From Variovorax paradoxus (lineage in GTDB: Bacteria; Pseudomonadota; Gammaproteobacteria; Burkholderiales; Burkholderiaceae_C), in the NCBI RefSeq assembly GCF_029919115.1, contig NZ_CP123990.1:434001-498000 (forward strand): 64,000 nucleotides of DNA. The letters are read 5' to 3'. A model generated the notes under the pieces. The model saw only the letters and a program-made list of their open reading frames with translations. It was not told the DNA's origin and searched no databases. Made by a program: the position numbers and the translations under genes. This document shows, one piece after another, positions 8,798 to 16,254 of this stretch. Within the stretch, counting starts at the first letter, position 1. Each line of letters begins with the position of its first letter.

Positions 8798-9429
8798 GCG
8801 GCGGTCTCCTGCACCAGCGTGTTGGTCAACGTCTCGAAGCCGGGCGAAGAAATCTCGATGCGGTCTCCCGCGCGCGCCAGTGGCCGGCCGGCGTCGCAGC
8901 CCAGCAGCAGAACGTCGCCATGCGCGAGCGTCATGAATTCGCCCACGTCGGCAAGCAGTTGCTGCGCCGGCCGCACAAGCTGCGAAAAGTCGACCGACTG
9001 TTTCAGCGCGCCGTTGATGCACACCTCGACGCGAAAGTTTGCCGGGTCGGCCACTTCCTGCGCATCGCGCAGCGCCGGGCCGATGCCAAGGAAGCCGTCG
9101 ACGCACTTGAACTTCACCGGTGGGCGAAAGAAGCTCCCATGCGGGATCGACAAATCGTTCATCAGCACGAAGCCTTCGATGTCGCCCTCGGCGCCGATCA
9201 CCATGCCGATGCTCGCGCCGATCTCCACTTCGGGCACTGACGCAGGCACGGTGATCGCGCTGCCATGCGGGCTCCAGGTGTTGGCCGTCTTCACATAGAG
9301 CACCGGCGCTTTCGGCGGCGCCTTGTATGGCGGCTGCGTCATCTGCGGCGCAAGCGCTTCCACCTCCGCGCGAAAGTTCAGCAGCGTGCCGTACACCGTG
9401 CCGGTGGGCAGAAAAGGGGAGGGGGTCAT
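8794..9429 (-). CDS. hpaG1: HpaG decarboxylase half (HpaG1), fumarylacetoacetate hydrolase family
   Basis: This 211-residue protein matches the N-terminal half of HpaG, 5-oxopent-3-ene-1,2,5-tricarboxylate decarboxylase. Visible are GTVYGTLLNFRAEVEAL, PVLYVKTANTWSP, the VPEVEIGASIGMVIG metal region and FVLMNDLSIPH. The gene overlaps both neighbours by 4 nt: hpaR upstream (start 9429 within its stop) and hpaG2 downstream. The chain hpaR-hpaG1-hpaG2 is therefore one coupled unit. Confidence 0.9.
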   Translation of the reverse strand: MTPSPFLPTGTVYGTLLNFRAEVEALAPQMTQPPYKAPPKAPVLYVKTANTWSPHGSAITVPASVPEVEIGASIGMVIGAEGDIEGFVLMNDLSIPHGSFFRPPVKFKCVDGFLGIGPALRDAQEVADPANFRVEVCINGALKQSVDFSQLVRPAQQLLADVGEFMTLAHGDVLLLGCDAGRPLARAGDRIEISSPGFETLTNTLVQETAA

Positions 9430-9860
9430 TCGGGCTGCTCCAGCGCGATCAGTTCGTCCAGCAGCCCATACAGCTGCGTCAGCTTGGTCTTGCCCAGCGA
9501 CTGCTCCAGCCACTGGTAGTGCGCCTCGATGCTCGAGGACAGCTTTTTCACCAGCTTCATTCCGTGCGCAGTGGCTTCGACGACGGTACGGCGCTGGTCT
9601 TCGGGATCGCGGCTTCGGGCGATCAGGTTGTCGCGTTCCATGCGCGCGAGCACACCGGTGAGGCTGGGACCGAGGATGAACGCTTCGCGCGCCACGCGGC
9701 CGGTTTCCACCGCGCCGTGCTCGCCCAACACGCGCAGCACGCGCCACTGCTGGTCGGACAGCGCATGCTCGCGCAGGCTGGGCCGCGTGTGGGCCATGAC
9801 GGCTTCACGGGCCTGCAGCAGCAGGCGCGGGAGGTTGCGGTGGGTAAAGGTGCTGGCCAC
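9426..9860 (-). CDS. hpaR: MarR-family repressor of homoprotocatechuate degradation (HpaR)
   Basis: This 144-residue winged-helix regulator starts with GTG at 9860. The DNA-binding region runs from HALSDQQWRVLRVL through VAREAFILGPSLTGVLARME to the wing DPEDQRRTVVEAT, a typical MarR layout. HpaR proteins repress hpa genes and release DNA when the aromatic substrate binds. As the first gene of the operon it is probably autoregulated. A perfect 12-bp palindrome lies 22 nt upstream of its start. Confidence 0.9.
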   Translation of the reverse strand: MASTFTHRNLPRLLLQAREAVMAHTRPSLREHALSDQQWRVLRVLGEHGAVETGRVAREAFILGPSLTGVLARMERDNLIARSRDPEDQRRTVVEATAHGMKLVKKLSSSIEAHYQWLEQSLGKTKLTQLYGLLDELIALEQPE

Positions 9861-9882
9861 GTTTCTGGTTTCGATGAATTAG

Positions 9883-9894
9883 TTAACATGTTAA
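9883..9894. promoter_or_regulatory. Palindrome upstream of hpaR, candidate HpaR operator
   Basis: TTAACATGTTAA is a perfect 12-bp palindrome inside an AT-rich stretch that stands out from the GC-rich surroundings. It lies between the divergent hpaR (start 9860) and radA (start 9960). MarR proteins bind such short AT-rich palindromes. The operator role is inferred from position and symmetry. Confidence 0.6.
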
Positions 9895-9959
9895 ATGATT
9901 GGGAATTTCTTTCCAAGCCGTTTTCCATCAGGGTTTGTGCGGACACCTAAACTCCTTGC

Positions 9960-11348
9960 ATGGCCAAGGAAAAATCTCTCTTCGTCTGCAGCGAATGCGG
10001 CGGCACCAGCCCCAAGTGGCTCGGCAAATGCCCGAGCTGCGGCGCCTGGAACACACTCATCGAGCAAGTGGCCGGCAGCACCGGCCCGGCCAACAACCGC
10101 TTCGGCACGCAATACGCCGCGCTCGCAGGCGTGTCCGAGCTCGCCACGCTGTCTGAAATCGAAGCGACCGACGTCGCGCGCACGCCCACCGGGCTCGACG
10201 AGCTCGACCGCGTGCTGGGCGGCGGCATCGTCTCGGGCGGTGTCACGCTCATCGGCGGCGATCCGGGAATCGGCAAGTCGACGCTGCTGCTGCAGGCTGT
10301 CGACGCGCTGCAGCGCGCGGGGCAGAACGCGCTCTATGTCACCGGCGAGGAAAGCGGCTCGCAGGTGGCGCTGCGCTCCAAGCGGCTAGGGCTCGACCAT
10401 TCGCAGGTGCAGGTGCTCGCAGAAATCCAGCTCGAAAAGATCATTGCCACGCTCGACGCCACGCGGCCCGCTATTGCGGTGATCGACTCGATCCAGACCG
10501 TGTATTCCGACCAGCTCACATCGGCGCCGGGTTCGGTGGCGCAGGTGCGCGAATGCGCGGCGCACCTCACGCGCTTTGCCAAGACCAGCGGCACGGCGGT
10601 GGTGCTGGTGGGGCACGTCACCAAGGAGGGCGCGCTCGCGGGCCCGCGCGTGCTCGAGCACATGGTGGACACGGTGCTGTACTTCGAGGGCGACACGCAT
10701 TCGAGCTTTCGCCTGGTGCGCGCCATCAAGAACCGCTTTGGCGCGGTGAACGAAATCGGCGTGTTCGCCATGACCGAGCGCGGCCTCAAGGGCGTGGCCA
10801 ACCCGAGCGCAATCTTCCTGAGCCAGCATGCCGAGCCGGTGCCCGGCAGCGTGGTGCTGGTCACGCTCGAAGGCACGCGGCCGATGCTGGTCGAGATTCA
10901 GGCGCTGGTCGACAACGGCGGGCCCAGCCCGCGCCGCCTTTCAGTGGGGCTTGACCGCGACCGCCTCGCGATGCTGCTGGCCGTGCTGCATCGCCATGCG
11001 GGCGTGGCCTGCATGGACCAGGACGTGTTCGTCAACGCCGTGGGTGGCGTGCGCATCAGCGAACCCGCAGCCGACCTGGCCGTGATGCTGGCCATTACGT
11101 CGAGCCTTCGCGGCAAGCCGCTGCCCAAGGGCTTCATTGCGTTCGGAGAAGTGGGGCTGGCGGGCGAAGTGCGCCCTGCACCGCGTGGGCAGGAGCGCCT
11201 GCGCGAAGCGGCCAAGCTGGGCTTCAGCGTGGCCGTGGTGCCCAAGGCGAATGCGCCGCGCAAGGGCACGAAAGAGATCGAAGGCCTGACCATCCACGCC
11301 GTCGAACGCATCGAAGAGGCGATGGACGTGGTCCGCCGCCTCGACTGA
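9960..11348 (+). CDS. radA: DNA repair protein RadA
   Basis: RadA is a RecA-related ATPase that promotes branch migration and processing of recombination intermediates. The 462-residue protein shows all hallmarks: a C4 zinc finger at the N-terminus (C10, C13, C24, C27), Walker A GGDPGIGKST at about residues 99-108, the RadA-specific KNRFG motif near residue 256, and a C-terminal Lon-protease-like domain (LPKGFIAFGEVGLAGEVRPA). The start is fixed by the zinc finger. It is divergent from hpaR and followed by a hairpin before a convergent lipoprotein gene. Confidence 0.97.
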   Translation: MAKEKSLFVCSECGGTSPKWLGKCPSCGAWNTLIEQVAGSTGPANNRFGTQYAALAGVSELATLSEIEATDVARTPTGLDELDRVLGGGIVSGGVTLIGGDPGIGKSTLLLQAVDALQRAGQNALYVTGEESGSQVALRSKRLGLDHSQVQVLAEIQLEKIIATLDATRPAIAVIDSIQTVYSDQLTSAPGSVAQVRECAAHLTRFAKTSGTAVVLVGHVTKEGALAGPRVLEHMVDTVLYFEGDTHSSFRLVRAIKNRFGAVNEIGVFAMTERGLKGVANPSAIFLSQHAEPVPGSVVLVTLEGTRPMLVEIQALVDNGGPSPRRLSVGLDRDRLAMLLAVLHRHAGVACMDQDVFVNAVGGVRISEPAADLAVMLAITSSLRGKPLPKGFIAFGEVGLAGEVRPAPRGQERLREAAKLGFSVAVVPKANAPRKGTKEIEGLTIHAVERIEEAMDVVRRLD

Positions 11349-11359
11349 TCGATTGCCGG

Positions 11360-11393
11360 AAAAAATGCCCGGCGCACCACAGGCGCGCCGGGC
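11360..11393 (-). terminator. Hairpin terminator for the lipoprotein gene
   Basis: A 9-bp GC stem (GCCCGGCGC at 11367-11375 pairing with GCGCCGGGC at 11385-11393) is followed, reading the minus strand, by a run of T (six A at 11360-11365 on the plus strand). It lies between the convergent radA and lipoprotein genes and fits an intrinsic terminator for the minus-strand gene. Confidence 0.7.
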
Positions 11394-11401
11394 TACCCTC
11401 C

Positions 11402-11857
11402 CTACCCCCCGATGTGCATCGTGAACGCCGGTCCGCCGTTGAGCACGCATTGGCCGCTGCCCAACGTGGCCGAGTTCATCGTGTACTGGCAACTCAGGTT
11501 GCCGCCGCGATTGCCGCTGGCATTCGCCAGGCCGGCACCTCGCGAGCCCGCAACCCGGGTCGCCTCTCCCTGAAACTGCTCATTGCCGATCACCGTATTG
11601 AAGCGTCCGCGTCCGTTCATGTCGTTGGTCACCGTGCCTGCAATGGTTCCGTAGCGCGCCGCTTCGGCGTTCGACGGATACAGCCGCGCACTGAAGCTTT
11701 GGGCCACCGGGCCCGGTGCCACGGCATAGGCCTGCGAAGGCGGCGCCGCGGGAGCGGGTTGTCCGAGCGGCACCACGTAGCAACCGCTGAGTGCGGCGGC
11801 CGTGAGTGCAGCGCAAAGGCTGAGACGAACGAATGTGACGGATCGGGGAATGCTCAT
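11402..11857 (-). CDS. Small predicted lipoprotein of unknown function
   Basis: The protein has 151 residues from the ATG at 11857. Residues 1-24 form a signal peptide with a lipobox ending ALSGC, so the Cys is probably lipidated and the protein anchored to a membrane. The mature part is Pro/Ala-rich at first, then Gly/Asn-rich, with FSARLYPSNAEAARYGTIAGT, RGRFNTVIGNEQFQGEATR and a final LSCQYTMNSATLGSGQCVLNGG. I do not recognise a named family. Both neighbours are convergent or unrelated. Confidence 0.75.
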   Translation of the reverse strand: MSIPRSVTFVRLSLCAALTAAALSGCYVVPLGQPAPAAPPSQAYAVAPGPVAQSFSARLYPSNAEAARYGTIAGTVTNDMNGRGRFNTVIGNEQFQGEATRVAGSRGAGLANASGNRGGNLSCQYTMNSATLGSGQCVLNGGPAFTMHIGG

Positions 11858-12074
11858 ACGCTTTTCAGTGGCCCGGGCTGATGCCCGTGAGATGAAATGT
11901 GCCGGCTGGCGCTCCCGCACCGGGTGCTTTTCAGGGCGAGTACCGCGCCGCGCGCCCGGCGGTAGCCACGGCCGCTACTGCCGCCGGCCTTGCCGGTGCG
12001 GCGAGAAATCGCCCTCGATCCATATGCGTACTTTCGAATGACGCCTGCCGGGCAAGGGCCGCCGCGAGGCGACA

Positions 12075-12521
12075 ATGCGCGGCATGAATTTCCAGAAATT
12101 GCTGGTGCCCGTGGGCGCCATCGTCCTTCTAGGGCTGGCCTGGCGCAGCGGCGGCTGGGGCGGAGTGGCCCTGGCTGGCGGCGTGATCGTGATGTTCTTG
12201 CTGCTGCACTTCAACCGGGTGATGCAGGTGCTCAAGCGCGCCGCCGATCGCCCGATCGGCTATGTTGCGAGCGCGGTGATGCTCAATGCCAAGCTCAAGA
12301 AAGGCGCAACGCTGATGCATGTGATCGCGATGACGCGCGCCCTTGGCGAACTGCGCTCACCGAAGGACGAGCAGCCCGAACTCTACCGCTGGACCGATAC
12401 CGGCGGCTCGTATGTCGACGCCGTGTTCAACAGCGGCAAGCTGCAAAGCTGGACGCTGACGCGCCCTGAAGCGGAGCCCGACGCCGCTTCGCCTTCCGAA
12501 GAAGAAAACCCGGCGGCCTGA
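12075..12521 (+). CDS. Conserved small membrane protein of unknown function
   Basis: The protein has 148 residues. Two hydrophobic helices near the N-terminus (about residues 9-22 and 27-44) are followed by a cytosolic-looking part with RPIGYVASAVMLNAKLKKGATLMHVIAMTRALGE and a C-terminal acidic, Pro/Ala-rich tail. A GAGG sequence stands 6 nt before the ATG at 12075; a second ATG at 12084 is also possible. As I recall, similar Comamonadaceae proteins are often labelled 'glycerate kinase', but nothing here resembles a kinase. Function unknown. Confidence 0.7.
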   Translation: MRGMNFQKLLVPVGAIVLLGLAWRSGGWGGVALAGGVIVMFLLLHFNRVMQVLKRAADRPIGYVASAVMLNAKLKKGATLMHVIAMTRALGELRSPKDEQPELYRWTDTGGSYVDAVFNSGKLQSWTLTRPEAEPDAASPSEEENPAA

Positions 12522-12527
12522 GCCGCC
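12512..12527. terminator. Hairpin overlapping the stop codon, between convergent genes
   Basis: GGCGGC-CTGA-GCCGCC forms a perfect 6-bp stem whose loop contains the TGA stop of the small membrane protein gene. AAAA lies just to its left (12505-12508), giving a short T run for minus-strand transcripts of rdgC. It may act as a weak bidirectional terminator. Confidence 0.4.
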
Positions 12528-12543
12528 GCGGGGTGCCGCCAGG

Positions 12544-13545
12544 TCAGAACGGCGCGTCTTCTTCGACCTCGGCGTCCGCCGGGGTGGTGGTTGTGGGTGC
12601 CTCTGCAGCAGGCTTGGGCGCTGCTGCATCAGTCGGTGCGCCGCTGAAGGCTGCTTCACCGCCAAGTGCTTCGAGCAGCGCCGGCACCAGCTGGCCGAGT
12701 TCGCCGGTGGCAATGGCCACGTCGGCATCGAAGTTGTCTTCCTTCTTGCCGCCCGAGGCACCGTCGCCCGTGCCTTCGAGGAACACGATCTTGCGGATCA
12801 GCATGCCGTGCGTCAGCTCGAAGGACACGCGGTCGTCCCAGGTGAGCGCCAGGCGCGTGGGGCGCTTGCCGTCGGTGATGTGCTTTTGCACTTCCTCGAT
12901 GTCCAGCGGGTGCTTGGCGTAGCGCACCACGGCCTTGGAGTCGTCCGACGCCTTGAGCTCGCACTCGCGGTCGATGGTGAAGCCGGCCGGCGGCTCCTGC
13001 GTGAGCAGCCAGTTGGCCATGGCGGCGGCGGGCTCGATCTGCGTGTTGATGAGGGCCACGGCAAAACCGTCGAGCGACTTCACGAGGCTGGTCACCACTT
13101 CGTCCGCGCGGGCGGCATTGGCGCTGTTGATCACGAGGCGGCGCTCGGCCTGGTCGATCCACACGGCCACGCGCGCGCTGCGGGTGAAGGCCATGGGCAG
13201 CAGCTCGAGGGTGATGTCTTCCTTGAGCTCTTTCTTTTCCTTCTTGCCGGGCTTGCGGCCGGTGGTGGCCTCGATCTGCGCGCAGCGCTCGTCGAGCTTG
13301 CGGCGCACCACGGAGCCGGGCACCTGCTTGCTCTCGATCATGTATTCGACCAGCCACTGGCCGCCGATGGATTCGACCAGCGGGCCGTTGGCTTCGCCGC
13401 GGGGTTCGACCCAGCCGGCGGATTTTTCCTGCGAAGGGCCGCAGGGTTCGAAGCGCTGCTTGCCGAGCCCTTCTTCTATTTCGGTCAGTGTTTGGGACCA
13501 GGCAGGTTCGATGCGATAGACGATGACGTTCTTGAATACGGACAC
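12544..13545 (-). CDS. rdgC: Recombination-associated protein RdgC
   Basis: RdgC is a ring-forming DNA-binding protein that limits RecA access to DNA. The best start is GTG at 13545, giving a 333-residue protein whose beginning (SVFKNVIVYRIEPAW) matches the family. No ATG fits, and a longer frame to 13653 adds unrelated sequence. Visible are LVEYMIESKQVPGSVVRRKLDERC, TGRKPGKKEKKELKEDI and ELKASDDSKAVVRYAKHPLD, all typical of RdgC. The C-terminus is an Ala/Pro/Thr-rich acidic tail. The gene is divergent from ilvE. Confidence 0.93.
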   Translation of the reverse strand: MSVFKNVIVYRIEPAWSQTLTEIEEGLGKQRFEPCGPSQEKSAGWVEPRGEANGPLVESIGGQWLVEYMIESKQVPGSVVRRKLDERCAQIEATTGRKPGKKEKKELKEDITLELLPMAFTRSARVAVWIDQAERRLVINSANAARADEVVTSLVKSLDGFAVALINTQIEPAAAMANWLLTQEPPAGFTIDRECELKASDDSKAVVRYAKHPLDIEEVQKHITDGKRPTRLALTWDDRVSFELTHGMLIRKIVFLEGTGDGASGGKKEDNFDADVAIATGELGQLVPALLEALGGEAAFSGAPTDAAAPKPAAEAPTTTTPADAEVEEDAPF

Positions 13546-13678
13546 GGAAACCCTTTTTCCACTGGTTTGGACAACCCGCCATTGTCGGGCACCCCGTTCC
13601 GCCGGGCGCCGTAAAATCGAAAGCTTTTGCGACTCCCGGGTCGCTCCCCACACAGCTGCCCCCCAAAGGAATCAGGAA

Positions 13679-14629
13679 ATGAGCTCGATCCCCCCCTCGC
13701 TGGACGACCGTGACGGCAAGATCTGGATGGACGGCGAACTCGTGGACTGGCGCGACGCCAAGATCCACGTGCTGAGCCACACGCTGCACTACGGCTGCGG
13801 CGCCTTCGAGGGCGTGCGCGCCTACAAGACGCCCGAAGGCACGGCCATCTTCCGCCTGGCCGAGCACACCGAGCGGCTTTTCAACAGCGCCAAGATCCTG
13901 CGCATGAAGATCCCGTTCACGCCCGAACAGCTGAACGAGGCCCAGAAGCAGGTCGTGCGCGAGAACAAGCTCGAAAGCTGCTACCTGCGCCCGCTGATCT
14001 GGATCGGCTCCGAAAAGCTCGGCGTGAGCCCCAAGGGCAACAAGATCCACGCCATGGTTGCGGCCTGGTCATGGGGCGCCTACCTTGGCGAAGAGGGCAT
14101 GAAGCGCGGCATCCGCGTGAAGACCTCCAGCTACACCCGCCACCACGTCAACATCACCATGACGCAGGCCAAGTCGGTGAGCAACTACACCAACTCCATC
14201 CTGGCCAACATGGAAGCGCTGGACGACGGCTACGACGAGGCGCTGCTGCTCGACGCGAGCGGCTTTGTCTCCGAAGGCGCGGGCGAGAACATCTTCGTGG
14301 TGAAGGGCGGCGTGGTCTATACGCCCGATCTCTCGGCCGGTGCGCTGAACGGCATCACCCGCAACACCATCCTGCACGTGTGCAAGGACCTGGGGCTCGA
14401 ACTGGTGCAAAAGCGCATCACGCGCGACGAGGTCTACATTGCCGACGAAGCCTTCTTCACCGGCACCGCGGCCGAAGTGACGCCCATCCGCGAACTCGAC
14501 CGCGTCGAGATCGGCAACCGCGGCGACGGCGGCTCGCGCGGCCCGATCACCGAAAAAATCCAGGCTGCCTTCTTCGACATCGTGAACGGCAAGAACCCCA
14601 AGTACGCCCACTGGCTCACGAAGGTCTGA
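13679..14629 (+). CDS. ilvE: Branched-chain amino acid aminotransferase
   Basis: This is a fold-IV PLP enzyme that interconverts Leu/Ile/Val and their 2-oxo acids. The 316-residue protein starts at 13679 behind an AGGAAA ribosome-binding sequence (13675-13679 region). Family signatures are LSHTLHYGCGAFEGVRAY, the PLP-binding lysine K165 in MTQAKSVSNY, GYDEALLLDASGFVSEGAGENIF and FFTGTAAEVTPI. It is followed after 6 nt by the zinc-finger gene, with which it probably forms an operon. Confidence 0.95.
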   Translation: MSSIPPSLDDRDGKIWMDGELVDWRDAKIHVLSHTLHYGCGAFEGVRAYKTPEGTAIFRLAEHTERLFNSAKILRMKIPFTPEQLNEAQKQVVRENKLESCYLRPLIWIGSEKLGVSPKGNKIHAMVAAWSWGAYLGEEGMKRGIRVKTSSYTRHHVNITMTQAKSVSNYTNSILANMEALDDGYDEALLLDASGFVSEGAGENIFVVKGGVVYTPDLSAGALNGITRNTILHVCKDLGLELVQKRITRDEVYIADEAFFTGTAAEVTPIRELDRVEIGNRGDGGSRGPITEKIQAAFFDIVNGKNPKYAHWLTKV

Positions 14630-14635
14630 GAAAAC

Positions 14636-14845
14636 ATGTCTACCAACGCAGTCGTCGAACTCCTGGCCAAGGAGCTCAACCACCAGGGCGGCGTGTTCTG
14701 CCCCAGCCCCAAGGCCGACATGAAGCTCTGGAACACCCATCCCAAGGTGTACCTCGACGTGGCGCGCACCGGCGAGGCCAAGTGCCCGTACTGCGGCACC
14801 GTCTACCGCCTGGCGGCGGGCGAGACGGTGTCGTCGCGGCACTGA
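14636..14845 (+). CDS. Small zinc-finger protein (zf-CHCC family)
   Basis: The 69-residue protein has C22, H35, C50 and C53 spaced as in the zf-CHCC family (related to the NDUFS6/complex I zinc subunit). The C-terminal pair reads KCPYCGTVYRL. Short proteins of this type commonly follow ilvE in betaproteobacteria; the role is not established. It starts 6 nt after the ilvE stop. Confidence 0.88.
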   Translation: MSTNAVVELLAKELNHQGGVFCPSPKADMKLWNTHPKVYLDVARTGEAKCPYCGTVYRLAAGETVSSRH

Positions 14846-14884
14846 GCGGTGCCGGCCGCTGTCGGGCAGCTGGCTGAAGGCTAC

Positions 14885-14928
14885 CCGATAGCTATCCGAT
14901 AGCTATCCGATAGCTATCCGATAGCTAT
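14885..14928. repeat. 11-bp tandem repeat, four copies
   Basis: Four perfect copies of CCGATAGCTAT lie back to back. Each unit with the next base contains the 10-bp palindrome GATAGCTATC, so the array is a ladder of palindromes. It ends at the base before the stop codon of the minus-strand O-antigen-ligase-like gene (14929) and lies 40 nt after the plus-strand zinc-finger gene. Confidence 0.9.
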
Positions 14929-16185
14929 CTAGCTCGAAGCCGGCGCCTCGGGCACCGCCGCAATGCGGCTTCCCGGCCACAGGTCGTTCCACGGCTGCGT
15001 GCTCCGTGGTTCCTGTGCAAGCCGCAGGTACACCATTGCAATCCACAGCAGCGCCAGGCCGATCTGCGCGTCGCGCACGGCCGAATTCACGCTGGACGCG
15101 ATCAGCGCAATCAGCGTGGCGGCCAGCGCATAGCGTCCCGCAATGTCCGGCCGCTTCCACGCCTGCCACACGGCGCCGACCATGATGACCAGGAGGCTCA
15201 GCAAGGCCGGCAGGCCCCCCTGCGCACCGGCCCAGAGAAAGTCGTTGTGCGGCATGTTCGAATCCGCAAACATCGCCGGGCCGCGTTTGTGCCACTGGCT
15301 GGTCCAGCCGCCGATGCCCCAGCCGGTGAGCGGCCGGTCGGCAATCATGAGGCCGGTGTCGCGGTACATGTAGTAGCGGATGACCCAGCTGCCCTTGAAG
15401 ACCGCGCCGGCCTGCGCCTTCTCGATTTCCTCGATGCCGGTCTCGACCTTGTGCTGCAGCTGCGGCAACTGGTAGAGCGCGGCGGCCAGCACCACGGCGC
15501 CCAGCACCAGCGAGCTCACCAGCATCTTCAGGTGGCTGCGCCATTGGTGGATGCACACCACCGGAATCACCAGCATCAGCGCGAGAACCGAGGTGCGCGA
15601 GGTGAGCGGCAGCGCCACCACCAGGCCCAGGCCGAGCACCAGTGCAAAGGCGGGAACGGCACGCAGCGGCCTGTGCGCGGCAATCTGCGCAATACCCCAC
15701 ACCGCGGCCGTGGACGCCACCACGCTGAACAGCAGCGCGTTGCTGATCGACTTGTTGCCCACTTCCATGACCACCGCGCGCAGCGGCGACCAGATCGGAA
15801 AGCCCGTGGCGTAGAACGCCACGATCAGCACGATGTTCAGCGCCGCGATCAGCAGGAAGCCGCGCAGCGCCCATACCGCTTCTTCACGCGAGAGGGCCAG
15901 CGCCATCAAGATGGTGAGCCCGATGCGCAAGCCATGGAAGAGGTTCGAGCCGGTCTCGGGGTAGTGCGGCCCAATGGCCAGCACAATGAAAGTCCAGCCC
16001 AGGTATGCCACCAGCGGCCACCACAGCGGGTTGGCGCGCAGCCTCGCATAGCGTTCGCGCAGCCCGCCCGCCACCAGCATGGTGGCGAGCAGCAGCAAGG
16101 CCGAAAGGTAGGTGACGCCGACGGGCATGAACACCACCAGCCCCCAGAACGCGGCCGCGGGCCTGACGATGTGCGATCTCTGCAT
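14929..16185 (-). CDS. O-antigen ligase/polymerase family membrane protein
   Basis: This is a polytopic inner-membrane protein of 418 residues with about ten hydrophobic segments and the Wzy_C/WaaL domain. The main periplasmic loop (about residues 240-300) carries GSWVIRYYMYRDTGLMIADRPLTGWGIG and then MPHNDFLWAGAQGG. The conserved Arg and the His-Asn pair fit ligases that join O-antigen or other glycans to lipid A core or protein. It lies 69 nt downstream of the histidine kinase gene on the same strand. No other lipopolysaccharide gene is nearby, so the glycan is unknown. Confidence 0.82.
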   Translation of the reverse strand: MQRSHIVRPAAAFWGLVVFMPVGVTYLSALLLLATMLVAGGLRERYARLRANPLWWPLVAYLGWTFIVLAIGPHYPETGSNLFHGLRIGLTILMALALSREEAVWALRGFLLIAALNIVLIVAFYATGFPIWSPLRAVVMEVGNKSISNALLFSVVASTAAVWGIAQIAAHRPLRAVPAFALVLGLGLVVALPLTSRTSVLALMLVIPVVCIHQWRSHLKMLVSSLVLGAVVLAAALYQLPQLQHKVETGIEEIEKAQAGAVFKGSWVIRYYMYRDTGLMIADRPLTGWGIGGWTSQWHKRGPAMFADSNMPHNDFLWAGAQGGLPALLSLLVIMVGAVWQAWKRPDIAGRYALAATLIALIASSVNSAVRDAQIGLALLWIAMVYLRLAQEPRSTQPWNDLWPGSRIAAVPEAPASS

Positions 16186-16254
16186 AGGGGCGGGATTTTA
16201 GGTGGGGCCGCAGGAGCCCGACCTGACCACGGGCCCGCAGGCCCTCCGCCCCGG

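Noticed and set aside
12075..12521. 'Glycerate kinase' label for the small membrane protein
   Set aside because: The protein is only 148 residues, with two membrane helices and no nucleotide or glycerate motifs; the label looks like a propagated error.
14885..14928. CRISPR array
   Set aside because: The units are 11 bp with no spacers; this is a simple tandem repeat.
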